A stretch of 64,000 bases of DNA, taken from MFD01213-c1 sp963704405. GTDB lineage: Bacteria; Planctomycetota; Phycisphaerae; Tepidisphaerales; Tepidisphaeraceae. Position 1 is the first letter of the stretch; each line of letters starts with the position of its first letter. Positions 1-8,701 of the stretch are shown piece by piece. The notes under the pieces were generated by a model. That model made no database searches. It was not told the origin of the DNA and worked only from the letters and a program-made list of their open reading frames with translations. The stretch is from positions 3,534,001 to 3,598,000 of the forward strand of contig OY969903.1 in the NCBI GenBank assembly GCA_963704405.1, in the 5' to 3' direction. Position numbers and translations under genes: made by a program.

Positions 1-330
1 TCTCCCGCGCTCAGCAAAGCCGAGGAAATCGCCGGTTTTTTGGCAAAGCATTACCGCGAACCGGTGACGACGGAGGAAATTGGAAAGGCTGTTGGGCTGC
101 ACCCAAACTATGCCATGAACCTGTTCAAGAAGGTATTTGCGACGACGCTGACGCAATATCTCACGCAGCATCGGCTGTCGCATGCGCAGCGGCTGTTGGC
201 GACTTCGAACAGTAAGATTCTGAACATTGCGATGGATTCAGGGTTTGGGTCGGTCAGCCGATTTAATGATGTTTTCCGCAAGGCGTTTGGATGTTCGCCA
301 CGTGCGTATCGGCAGGAGCATCGACTGTGA
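1..330 (+). CDS. AraC-family transcriptional regulator, C-terminal part
   Basis: The reading frame is open from the first base, so this is the 3' end of a gene cut by the window edge. The visible 109 residues are the AraC DNA-binding domain: two helix-turn-helix units, with the typical end of the second unit (DSGFGSVSRFNDVFRKAFG, then SPRAYR). AraC proteins bind promoters in response to a sugar through an N-terminal domain, which is not visible here. It lies 178 bp upstream of, and on the same strand as, a sugar ABC importer and a rhamnosidase, so it is probably the local activator or repressor of that locus (inference). Confidence 0.9.
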   Translation, partial: SPALSKAEEIAGFLAKHYREPVTTEEIGKAVGLHPNYAMNLFKKVFATTLTQYLTQHRLSHAQRLLATSNSKILNIAMDSGFGSVSRFNDVFRKAFGCSPRAYRQEHRL

Positions 331-429
331 TACCGATTGAAAAAACATCGCGGCGCCATCGCACAATCTTAGAATTCAAGCATTTTCATTCGCTGGGCAG
401 GTAGACATATCAGAAATAAAGGTCAAGTT

Positions 430-475
430 AATGTCCGTCGCGGAGAACGGTGCATTTCAGTCGGACATTTTTTTC
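430..475 (+). terminator. terminator-like hairpin in the leader of the sugar importer
   Basis: AATGTCCG (430-437) pairs perfectly with CGGACATT (462-469) and is followed by a run of seven T. The loop is 24 nt. It lies between the AraC gene end (330) and the binding-protein start (509). It may end the regulator transcript, or act as an attenuator in the importer leader. The long loop is unusual for a simple terminator. Confidence 0.5.
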
Positions 476-508
476 TTTACGATGTCCCGCAATTCAAGCG
501 AGGAACCT

Positions 509-1507
509 ATGACGCATCTGATGCGATTACTCACCCGTGCAGCGCTGGTGCTGCTGGTTGCCCTGTCGCTGGCTGGTTGCAGCAAATCATCCAATGACAC
601 TGCGGCAACGACGGCCCCCGCAGGCGATCAGGGGAAAGCGAAAGTCGCGGTCATCATCTCGACATTAAACAATCCCTGGTTTGTCGTATTGGCCAATACG
701 GCGCGCGATCGGGCGATTGAGCTGGGTTATGACGCGACGATTTTTGATTCGCAGAATGATCCGGCCAAGGAAGCGGCTCACTTCGAAAATACACTGGCAT
801 CAGGATACAAGGCGATCCTGTTCAACCCGACAGACGCCGACGGTTCCGTTGCAAATGTGCGCAAGGCGAAGGCGGCGGGTGTGCCGGTGTTCTGCATCGA
901 TCGCGAAATCAACGCGACCGACGCGGCGACGTCGCAGATCCTGTCGGACAACTATTCCGGCTGCGTCGCGCTGGGGCAGTATTTCGTGAAGCAGGTTGGC
1001 GAGCAGGGCAAATATGCGGAATTGCTCGGCCTCGTCGGCGATAACAACACGTGGAATCGTTCGAAGGGGTTTCACAGCGTTACCGATCGATATCCCGACC
1101 TGAAGATGGTTGCCCAGCAGAGCGCAGATTTCGATCGCGCCAAGGCGCTTGAGGTAATGGAATCGATCCTGCAGGCGCATGGCGACATCAACGCGGTCTT
1201 CTGCGGGAATGATGCGATGGCGATGGGCGCTTATCAGGCGCTGGTGGCAGCCGGCAAGGCGGACAGCGTGAAGGTGTTTGGGTTTGATGGGGCGGATGAT
1301 GTGGTGGAGTTGATTGCCGAGGGGAAAATCGTGGCGACGGGGATGCAGTTTCCGAAGGTGATGGCGCAGACCGCCGCCGAGGACGCGGATAAATACATTA
1401 AGGGCGAGCGGAATTTCGCGCAGAAGGCGCCGGTTGCCGTGGAATTGGTGACGCAGAACAACGTTTCCAAGTTTGGCGATTACGGCCGCAAAGCAGATAC
1501 GAAGTAG
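509..1507 (+). CDS. sugar ABC transporter substrate-binding lipoprotein (RbsB/RhaS type)
   Basis: Periplasmic sugar-binding protein of the peripla_BP_4 family (332 aa), the receptor of the ABC importer encoded downstream. The start at 509 is chosen because AGGA lies just upstream and it gives a clean lipoprotein signal: charged start, hydrophobic core and lipobox LAGC about residue 24. The mature part begins with the family pattern [16 protein letters not shown] and ends with the second lobe ([16 protein letters not shown]). A longer in-frame start at 431 exists but would bury the signal peptide. First gene of a tight operon with DUF2291, ATPase and permease. The GH78 rhamnosidase downstream suggests rhamnose or a related deoxysugar as ligand, but the ligand is not proven by sequence. 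Confidence 0.9.
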   Translation: MTHLMRLLTRAALVLLVALSLAGCSKSSNDTAATTAPAGDQGKAKVAVIISTLNNPWFVVLANTARDRAIELGYDATIFDSQNDPAKEAAHFENTLASGYKAILFNPTDADGSVANVRKAKAAGVPVFCIDREINATDAATSQILSDNYSGCVALGQYFVKQVGEQGKYAELLGLVGDNNTWNRSKGFHSVTDRYPDLKMVAQQSADFDRAKALEVMESILQAHGDINAVFCGNDAMAMGAYQALVAAGKADSVKVFGFDGADDVVELIAEGKIVATGMQFPKVMAQTAAEDADKYIKGERNFAQKAPVAVELVTQNNVSKFGDYGRKADTK

Positions 1508-1514
1508 CCTCAGG

Positions 1515-2177
1515 ATGTTTTGGATGAATCGTCCCCGCTGGACATCCTGGCTGATCCGGGTTGGCGCATTATTCGTCGCCGCGGTCCTGTTCTGGTGGGC
1601 GCCGCTGTTTCATATTGTTTCGCTGAAGGCGGCGAACAAGCGGTCGGCAGATGCCGCGTTTAATGCGCCGGCGTTTGTTGAGAAGTTCTGGAACGATCAA
1701 CTGCTGAAGGCGGCGGAACGTGCGCCAGATGCCGCGGTGATTTTAGAGGCGATTCGAAAGGATCCGAAGACGGCAAAAGAAAAATATGGCCGCACGGCAA
1801 GCCTGGGGGGAAGCACCTATTACTACTTTATTTCCGGCGAGGGGCGCGTCATCGCTGCCAATGAGCGAAGCATATCGCTGGCGGTTATTCCCGGCAGCAC
1901 AGCGGCGGATGTTGTGCTGGAGACGGGGAATATTTTTGGCAATGCCATACGCGACGGGACTGGTTTGATCGATGTAAGCGCCTTTGGCAACTCACAAGAT
2001 TTCAATGCGATTTCATCAGAGATCGATCATCACGTGGAAACGCAGGTGTTGCCGGAATTGCGGAAGAAGGCGGGTGCGGGGGCGACGGTTCACTTCGCCG
2101 GGTGTGCGGAAATCATCGATGAAGATTCAGATCTTCATCCGCTGCACATTATTCCCATCACCGCGGCGGTGCGATGA
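1515..2177 (+). CDS. DUF2291 family membrane-anchored periplasmic protein
   Basis: About 220 aa. One N-terminal membrane segment (LIRVGALFVAAVLFWWAPLF) anchors a periplasmic domain. The family pattern is clear: FVEKFWNDQLL, EKYGRTASLGG, then ETGNIFGNAIRDGTGLIDVSAF and FNAISSEI. DUF2291 proteins are typically encoded inside ribose- or rhamnose-type ABC operons; their role is unknown. The start could be 1515 or 1524 (AGG 9 nt before the second). The stop codon overlaps the start of the ATPase gene, suggesting translational coupling. Confidence 0.85.
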   Translation: MFWMNRPRWTSWLIRVGALFVAAVLFWWAPLFHIVSLKAANKRSADAAFNAPAFVEKFWNDQLLKAAERAPDAAVILEAIRKDPKTAKEKYGRTASLGGSTYYYFISGEGRVIAANERSISLAVIPGSTAADVVLETGNIFGNAIRDGTGLIDVSAFGNSQDFNAISSEIDHHVETQVLPELRKKAGAGATVHFAGCAEIIDEDSDLHPLHIIPITAAVR

Positions 2178-3706
2178 TGGATGACGCTGAAATCATCCTG
2201 GAAGCACGTGGGATTTCCAAATCGTTTCCGGGGGTGCGCGCGTTGCAGAACGTGGACCTTATGCTGCGGCGCGGGAAATTGATGGCGCTGCTCGGCGAGA
2301 ACGGCGCAGGCAAGTCAACGCTTATGAGCATTATCGCGGGGGTTCTGAAGCCTGATTCCGGTCAGATCCTGTTGGATGGGCAGGAGGTTCATTTCAACGG
2401 GCCCCGCGATGCGCAGGCGCAAGGCATCGCGATGATTTTTCAGGAGCTGAACCTGATCCCATACCTCAGCGTGGCGGAGAATATTTATCTGGGGCGCGAG
2501 CCGCTGAACGGGCTGGGGTTTATTGATTATGGGAGCATGAATCGGGATGCCGCCGCCCTTTTAAAGCGGCTTGATCTTAATGTGAATCCATCGGCGATTG
2601 TCGCGAGCCTGCGGGTCGGTCAGCAGCAGGTGGTTGAAATCGCCAAGGCGCTGGCCGGTGATGCGCGGGTAATCATCATGGATGAGCCGACATCGGCGCT
2701 GACAGAACACGAAATTGAAGCGCTGTTCCGCATTATCGCTTCATTAAAGAAGAAAGGCGTGGCGATCGCGTACATCACGCACAAGCTTCATGAGCTGATG
2801 CGCATCGGTGATGATGCCACGGTGATGCGGGACGGCCGGCTGATCGCCACGGCGCCGCTGAAGGACCTGCAGCATGAGGACATCGTGCGAATGATGGTGG
2901 GCCGCGACCTGAAAGATCTCTATCAGCAGGCGGCGGCGGCGATCAGTGAGGAAGTGCTTCGCGTCGAGCATGTTTCGCTGAGCCATCCGGAGCGCGCCGG
3001 AGATTTTTTGCTGCAGGATGTGAATGCGGTGGTGCATCGTGGCGAAGTGCTGGGGATATTCGGGCTGATGGGGGCGGGACGAACGGAATTGCTTGAGACG
3101 ATCTTCGGGCTGCATGTGAAGCATTCGGCTGGAAATGTTTTCATTGAAGGGAAGGAGGTCTGGATCACTTCGCCGAGCGATGCGATTGCGGCAGGGCTGG
3201 CGCTCGCGCCGGAGGATCGAAAAAAAGAAGGCCTGATCCTGGAAATGAGCGTAGCGGAAAATGTCACCCTCGCGAGCCTGTGGCGCGTGCTGCTGCTGGG
3301 ATTGATCAACGAATCGGCAGAACTACGCCGGGCTGAAGAAGCGGTGCAACAGTTCCGCATCAAGACGCCATCGGTGCAACAACGCATACGAAACCTGAGC
3401 GGCGGTAATCAGCAGAAGGTGATCCTCGCAAAATGGCTGGCGACGAATCCCAAGGTGCTGCTGCTGGATGAGCCGACACGCGGCATCGACATCAATGCCA
3501 AGCGGGAGATTTATATCCTGATCGACGAACTGAAACGCAAAGGGCTGGCGGTGGTGGTTGTGTCGTCGGAACTGCCGGAAATTCTGGCGATCTCGGATCG
3601 AATCATGGTGATGTGCGAAGGCTGGAAGACGGCAGAGTTCGACCGAGCTGAAGCGACTGAAGAAAACATTATGCATGCTGCGTTGCCTCAGGAGGCGGGT
3701 GTTTAG
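2174..3706 (+). CDS. sugar ABC transporter ATP-binding protein (RbsA/XylG/MglA type)
   Basis: Double-cassette ATPase of 510 aa, the usual length for carbohydrate importers of the CUT2 class. The first cassette has a full Walker A (GENGAGKST, about residue 41), a diverged signature (LRVGQQQ) and Walker B (VIIMDEPTSAL). The second has the degenerate P-loop usual for this class (GLMGAGRTEL) and a canonical signature LSGGNQQKV followed by VLLLDEPTRGID. It would energise uptake of the sugar delivered by the upstream binding protein. The start ATG overlaps the preceding stop by 4 nt. Confidence 0.93.
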   Translation: MMDDAEIILEARGISKSFPGVRALQNVDLMLRRGKLMALLGENGAGKSTLMSIIAGVLKPDSGQILLDGQEVHFNGPRDAQAQGIAMIFQELNLIPYLSVAENIYLGREPLNGLGFIDYGSMNRDAAALLKRLDLNVNPSAIVASLRVGQQQVVEIAKALAGDARVIIMDEPTSALTEHEIEALFRIIASLKKKGVAIAYITHKLHELMRIGDDATVMRDGRLIATAPLKDLQHEDIVRMMVGRDLKDLYQQAAAAISEEVLRVEHVSLSHPERAGDFLLQDVNAVVHRGEVLGIFGLMGAGRTELLETIFGLHVKHSAGNVFIEGKEVWITSPSDAIAAGLALAPEDRKKEGLILEMSVAENVTLASLWRVLLLGLINESAELRRAEEAVQQFRIKTPSVQQRIRNLSGGNQQKVILAKWLATNPKVLLLDEPTRGIDINAKREIYILIDELKRKGLAVVVVSSELPEILAISDRIMVMCEGWKTAEFDRAEATEENIMHAALPQEAGV

Positions 3707-3731
3707 GCGTTTAGAAAATTCAGAGGGCAGG

Positions 3732-4703
3732 ATGCTGACACTGAACAGAACAACTCTTGCACGCTTTCAATCGCTGACGGCGCTGGCGGCGATGGTGCTG
3801 GCGATGAGTTTGTTGTCGCGCAGGTTTTTGACCGGCGACAATGTGTGGAACATTCTTCGGCAGATTTCTATCAATCTGTGCCTGTCGATTGGAATGACGC
3901 TGATGGTGCTCACTGCCGGAATTGATCTGTCTGTCGGTGCGATTCTTGCGTTATCTGGAGCGGTCGCCGCGGGGCTGCTGAAGAATGGACTCGCGCTATC
4001 GCATTTTGATGTCCTGCTGCAATTCACGGTGTTTGGCGCAGTGCTCGCCGGGATTGGGACGGGGCTGTTGCTCGGTTGCTTCAACGGAGTAGCGGTCACG
4101 CGGTTTAAGTTGCCGCCATTTGTGGCGACGCTTGGGATGTTCAGCATTGCGCGCGGTTTAACGATGCTCTGGACCGGCGGGTTTCCTGTGACCGGCCTCG
4201 GAGAGCATTTCGGCTACATCGGAACCGGCGTGCTCCTTGGCATCCCGATGCCGGTTTGGATTTCAGCGCTGTTGGTTGCGATCTTTGTTGTCATCACCCG
4301 CAAGACTCGGTTTGGGCGCTATGTTTACGCAGTGGGCGGCAATGAACGGGCTGCGCTGCTGAGCGGGTTGCGTGTGGATCGGATCAAGTTGTGGGTGTAT
4401 ACGCTGGCTGGTGGTCTTGCAGGTGTAGCAGCCTTAATCAACACAGCGCGGCTTGATGCCGCCGAGCCGAATGCGGGGCTTGGGTATGAACTGGATTCCA
4501 TCGCGGCAGTTGTAATTGGCGGCACCTCGCTATCGGGCGGGCGGGGATCGGTTTTTGGAACGGTGCTTGGATGCCTCATTATCGGTGTACTGAATAATGG
4601 TTTGTTTCTCCTGGATATTTCGCCGTTCTGGCAACAAGTGGTTAAGGGGTTTGTAATTCTTCTTGCGGTGGCGGTCGATCAAATGAGCGTGCAGAAATCC
4701 TGA
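3732..4703 (+). CDS. sugar ABC transporter permease (RbsC type)
   Basis: Polytopic inner-membrane permease of 323 aa. The start at 3732 follows a purine-rich GAGGGCAGG; an earlier in-frame start at 3675 would overlap the ATPase gene and add a non-hydrophobic stretch. Family landmarks are GMTLMVLTAGIDLSVGA near the N-terminus and GTSLSGGRGSVFGTVLG near the C-terminus, the latter being the conserved loop that meets the ATPase in BPD_transp_2 permeases. Completes the importer: one permease, presumably a homodimer with one double ATPase. Confidence 0.92.
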   Translation: MLTLNRTTLARFQSLTALAAMVLAMSLLSRRFLTGDNVWNILRQISINLCLSIGMTLMVLTAGIDLSVGAILALSGAVAAGLLKNGLALSHFDVLLQFTVFGAVLAGIGTGLLLGCFNGVAVTRFKLPPFVATLGMFSIARGLTMLWTGGFPVTGLGEHFGYIGTGVLLGIPMPVWISALLVAIFVVITRKTRFGRYVYAVGGNERAALLSGLRVDRIKLWVYTLAGGLAGVAALINTARLDAAEPNAGLGYELDSIAAVVIGGTSLSGGRGSVFGTVLGCLIIGVLNNGLFLLDISPFWQQVVKGFVILLAVAVDQMSVQKS

Positions 4704-4767
4704 TGATTCCTGCGCGTGCGTTCTGGTCGCTTGGATCGTTACACTTCATCCGACGGATACAAGCTTT

Positions 4768-7494
4768 ATGAAAATGATATCGCTGCTGGTTTTCGTTTTG
4801 GCAAGTTGTGCTGTTGGTATGACGGCCGCCGTCGCTGGCACAGCAGGCGTCACGCCGGTGCAGCTCATGTGTGATTATCGAGTTGATCCGCTGGGTATTG
4901 ATTCCGCAGCCCCGCAACTGGGTTGGGTGCTAAAGGCGAATGACCCGGTGACGCGCGGATTGGTTCAGTCGGCTTGTCAAATTCTCGTCGCAAGTTCGGC
5001 AGAGTTGCTGGATAAGGATCAAGGGGACCTTTGGGATTCAGGAAAAGTTGATTCGGGGGGGACACCGCAGATTGCGTATGCGGGCAAGCCGCTGCGGTCG
5101 GATGAATCAGGTTGGTGGAAGGTTCGGGTATGGGATGGCAACGGTGAAGCATCGGATTGGAGCGCGGCGGCCCACTGGCAAATGGGTGTACTTGACCCAG
5201 CCGACTGGCAGGCAAAGTGGATCACTGCGCCGGCGAGTTTGAAAGCGAGCGATAATGGAACCTCGATCTTTCGAAATGAATTGATGGTGAAGCCCGGCCT
5301 TAAGCGGGCAACGGTGAATATCTGCGGCCTCGGCCAATATGAGATGAAGATCAATGGCGCCGGCATTACGCAGGACGTACTGACGCCAGGGTGGACGCAG
5401 TACAACAAGACCTGTTTGTATGACACGTATGATGTCACTGCGGTCATGCATGAGGGGGCAAATGCGATTGGGGTTGTGCTGGGGAATGGGATGTATCGGG
5501 TGAGCAAGGGACGGTATACGAAATTCCAGCATTCGTTTGGCCAGCCGCAGATGATTGCGCACATTCATTTGGAATATCAAGACGGTTCGAAGGAGACACT
5601 TGGCACTGATGAACACTGGCGGGCGGGCGTCAGTCCGATGACGTTCTCCAGCGTATACGGCGGTGAAGACTGGGACGCGCGGCTCGAGCAGAAGGGATGG
5701 GACCAGCCCGGCTTTGATGAATCCAAATGGCAGGCAGCGGAAATATCACCGGGCCCCGGCGGCGCGCTGCGAGGCGTTAGCCGGTCCGCGCCGCCGATAA
5801 GAACGTTTGAGGTTCATCAATCCATCAGCCAGAAGGAAGTGAAGCCGAATGTGACGATTTATGACCTGGGCCAGGAGGCTTCGCACGTGACACGGTTTAC
5901 GGCGCACGGGCCGGCCGGCTCGATGATTCGGATTACGCCGAGTGAATTGCTGAAAGCGGACGGGTCGCTGTTCAAAAACAATTACAACGGCAAAGCATGG
6001 AGCCAATACACGCTGGCGGGAACGGGCGAGGAAACGTACACATCCAAATTTTATTACATGGGCGATCGCTATTTGCAGGTGGAATGTGTCCCGGCGGAAA
6101 CGGGCGGGGACATCCCGCATGTTGATTCAATTGAAGGGGTGGTCGTTCATTCTTCAATCGCGACCACCGGCGAGTTCTCCTGCTCGAATGATCTGTTCAA
6201 CCGCATCTATGCGATGATCCACTGGGCCGAGGTGAGCAACATGATGAGCGTCATCACGGATTGCCCGCATCGCGAGCGGCTCGGCTGGCTGGAGCAGGAT
6301 TACCTTCATGGGCCATCGTTCTGGTACAGCTACGATATGCGGCCGCTGTTTACCAAGATTGTCGGCGATATAACCGACTGCCAGATGGAAGATGGTCTGG
6401 TTCCCTCGCTTGTTCCTGAATTTATGGTGCTGGGAGGCAAGTGGCGGGACGCCACCGAATGGGGAAGTTCCAGTGTCCTGATTCCATGGCAGCAGTATGA
6501 ATTCACCGGTGATTTGGACTCATTGCGGCAAAACTATCCGCTGATGAAGCGATACGTCGAACATCTTTCCAGCCTGGCGAAGAACGGAATTGTGGCCAAG
6601 GGACTTGGAGATTGGATCGGCACGCGGATGAGCAAGGATACACCGCTCGATCTGGTCGATACGGCGATCTACTATGAAGATGTGCAAGTGATGGCCAAGT
6701 CAGCAAAGCTGCTTGGGAAGCAGGACGAAGGGACCGCAGCGGAAGAACTTGGACGGAAGATTCGGGATGCGTTCAACGAAAAGTTTTTTCATGCTGAAAC
6801 CAATCAGTATGGGCCGGGATCGCAGGGTTCAAATGCGATGGCGCTGGATACGGGCCTCGTCGCGCCGGTGAACCGCCAGGCTGTAGTGAACAATCTGGTC
6901 GCTGACCTGGAGCAGCATAAGCAAACGATGACGGTTGGCGAAGTGTGTCTTCCATACATGCTGCGTGCGCTGGCCGGCGCGGGGCGATCCGATGTGATTT
7001 ACGCCATCAACAACCAGAGCGAAACGCCGGGTTATGGTTATCAATTAAAGAAGGGCGCGACGGCTCTGTGTGAAACATGGGAGGCCGCCCCGGATAATTC
7101 GCAGAACCAGTTCATGCTTGGGCACATCATGGAATGGTTTTATCACGATCTCGCGGGAATTCAGTTGGATGAGGAAAAGCCGGGCTTCAGCCACATCATC
7201 ATTCACCCTGCCGTCACGGGAGAACTGACGGAGGTGAAAGCATCTTACAACTGCGTTCGGGGAAAGATTGTCAGCGAGTGGAAGCGTGACGGCCGGAAGT
7301 TCACGCTGCATATCACGATTCCACCGAACACAACCGCCTTCATTCAAGTGCCTGCAATCGATCAGGCATCGATCACCGAAGGGGGCAAACCGGCGGACAC
7401 GGCTCCCGGGGTAAAGTTCACCGCGATATCGGCATCTTACGCAGGATATGAAATCGGATCGGGAGATTACGTCTTCGAATCAAAACTTCCCTGA
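4768..7494 (+). CDS. secreted alpha-L-rhamnosidase, GH78
   Basis: 908 aa with an N-terminal signal peptide (MKMISLLVFVLASCAVG). The start of the mature protein (MCDYRVDPLGIDSAAPQLGW) is the classic opening of bacterial GH78 rhamnosidases, followed by the beta-sandwich N domain, a concanavalin-like domain and the (alpha/alpha)6 catalytic barrel. The region TDCPHRERLGWLEQDYLHG (about residues 495-515) holds acidic residues of the GH78 active site, and the C-terminal part (ALCETWEA) matches the barrel end. It would hydrolyse terminal alpha-L-rhamnose from plant or algal glycans outside the cytoplasm. Last gene before a strong bidirectional terminator, 64 bp after the permease, so probably co-transcribed with the importer. 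Confidence 0.92.
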   Translation: MKMISLLVFVLASCAVGMTAAVAGTAGVTPVQLMCDYRVDPLGIDSAAPQLGWVLKANDPVTRGLVQSACQILVASSAELLDKDQGDLWDSGKVDSGGTPQIAYAGKPLRSDESGWWKVRVWDGNGEASDWSAAAHWQMGVLDPADWQAKWITAPASLKASDNGTSIFRNELMVKPGLKRATVNICGLGQYEMKINGAGITQDVLTPGWTQYNKTCLYDTYDVTAVMHEGANAIGVVLGNGMYRVSKGRYTKFQHSFGQPQMIAHIHLEYQDGSKETLGTDEHWRAGVSPMTFSSVYGGEDWDARLEQKGWDQPGFDESKWQAAEISPGPGGALRGVSRSAPPIRTFEVHQSISQKEVKPNVTIYDLGQEASHVTRFTAHGPAGSMIRITPSELLKADGSLFKNNYNGKAWSQYTLAGTGEETYTSKFYYMGDRYLQVECVPAETGGDIPHVDSIEGVVVHSSIATTGEFSCSNDLFNRIYAMIHWAEVSNMMSVITDCPHRERLGWLEQDYLHGPSFWYSYDMRPLFTKIVGDITDCQMEDGLVPSLVPEFMVLGGKWRDATEWGSSSVLIPWQQYEFTGDLDSLRQNYPLMKRYVEHLSSLAKNGIVAKGLGDWIGTRMSKDTPLDLVDTAIYYEDVQVMAKSAKLLGKQDEGTAAEELGRKIRDAFNEKFFHAETNQYGPGSQGSNAMALDTGLVAPVNRQAVVNNLVADLEQHKQTMTVGEVCLPYMLRALAGAGRSDVIYAINNQSETPGYGYQLKKGATALCETWEAAPDNSQNQFMLGHIMEWFYHDLAGIQLDEEKPGFSHIIIHPAVTGELTEVKASYNCVRGKIVSEWKRDGRKFTLHITIPPNTTAFIQVPAIDQASITEGGKPADTAPGVKFTAISASYAGYEIGSGDYVFESKLP

Positions 7495-7516
7495 CTACAG
7501 CCTCGTTAAACAAAAA

Positions 7517-7548
7517 CAGCTCACCGGCGCACTTCCGCCGGTGAGCTG
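7517..7548. terminator. bidirectional intrinsic terminator
   Basis: A perfect 13-bp stem (CAGCTCACCGGCG with its complement) and a 6-nt loop lie between the convergent GH78 and 7572-8366 genes. The minus strand reads into a T run (complement of CAAAAA), the plus strand into a weaker T-rich stretch. It can serve both genes. Confidence 0.85.
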
Positions 7549-7571
7549 CTGTATTTGAGAAAGCCATCAGA

Positions 7572-8366
7572 TTACCGGAGGGTGACCTGACCATTGAGAA
7601 CTTCTTCAATGTGCGGAACAGTCGCATGCTGATCGCCGCGGCCGGTGATGATGAAGTAGGTGATGCCGGCGTCGGAGCAATCGAAGGTGGACGTGACGCA
7701 GAGGCTATAAACCCAGCGCAGATTTGGGTTGCTGGAATTCTTCATCCATGAGTACGCCGATAGCGAGGCTTTGAAGCCATCCAGATTCTGATCTGCGATG
7801 TGAATTGTCTTTACGCCCGTCTTCTGAATATCGCTCCACTTGTGCTTCAACAGCGGGGAATCGGTTTCATTGTCGTTGTTGACAGAGTGGGAGATGAACG
7901 TGGCAAACCTGCGATGGGCAGTTGAGGATTTATTGATTCCTTCCCAGGGGACTTCCATGGTCCCGCAACAGCCGAAATAGAAAGTGTTAGTCGCGGTCGA
8001 GACATTGATCTGGTTAGCAATGTCGCTCGTTGCGGCAGAGAGAACTTTCTGGTCATCAAACGATTTTCCATGCGTGCTGAAACGTGAAAGAGCGCCGGTC
8101 ACGTTGTCATGCATGATTTTTTCGCGTGCGGCGGTCCCGAGCCCCAAGTCATCCGCATAATCGATATGAACATACTTTGACCCTATTTTCGCCTGGTGCA
8201 CCAACGCAATTTCAACGCCGACAGCCACATAATCGTCACGATCGTGGGCATTGCCGTCGTGACTTGTCCCGATGCGATAATTTCCATTGTCGATCGTTAT
8301 GGCTGCATTGGCGCATACTGCGGAGAAACCCACAGCGAACAACGCGGCGAGGGTTCGCAACTTCAT
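7572..8366 (-). CDS. secreted protein of unknown function
   Basis: 264 aa, not recognised. The start at 8366 is preceded by GAAGGGAA and gives a clear signal peptide (MKLRTLAALFAVGFSAVCANA). An upstream in-frame start (8423) would put 19 residues before it. The mature protein has the segments GNYRIGTSHDGNAHDRDDYVA, DYADDLGLGTA and FYFGCCGTMEVPWEG, with several cysteines in the C-terminal half that could form disulfides. Convergent with the rhamnosidase and divergent from the DUF4038 hydrolase. No enzymatic motif could be assigned; membership of the glycan locus is only suggested by position. Confidence 0.75.
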   Translation of the reverse strand: MKLRTLAALFAVGFSAVCANAAITIDNGNYRIGTSHDGNAHDRDDYVAVGVEIALVHQAKIGSKYVHIDYADDLGLGTAAREKIMHDNVTGALSRFSTHGKSFDDQKVLSAATSDIANQINVSTATNTFYFGCCGTMEVPWEGINKSSTAHRRFATFISHSVNNDNETDSPLLKHKWSDIQKTGVKTIHIADQNLDGFKASLSAYSWMKNSSNPNLRWVYSLCVTSTFDCSDAGITYFIITGRGDQHATVPHIEEVLNGQVTLR

Positions 8367-8701
8367 AGAGAATTCCCTTCTTGAAATGGCGTGATAATCA
8401 CGCACACGGTATTTGCTTATCACACCACTTGGCGCGATTAAGAATGGACTATCTTTTTTTGACTCAGTCAGAAATGCCAGAGGTCACAATTCAAAGCAGG
8501 TTTCACCCGAATGATCTGCCAGATTTGCAACGTATATACATATTATCGAGAGATGCCGCGGCGTGCAATCCTTTTTTTACGATGAATGAGCAAAAAGCGA
8601 TCGGCTGCCTCGATTCAAGTTTTTTGAAATTCCGCCACTTCAATTTTATTGCCCTGTCGGGTGTTGCTACGCTTGGTTATCACTTTATAACTGCTACATC
8701 T
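8367..8701. other. intergenic region between divergent genes
   Basis: 335 bp between two divergent secreted-protein genes, A+T richer than the flanks, with several T runs. It must hold both promoters, but no convincing -35/-10 pair or operator was identified. The downstream frame is open through here, so a longer start for the next gene (for example ATG at 8582) cannot be excluded. Confidence 0.4.
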
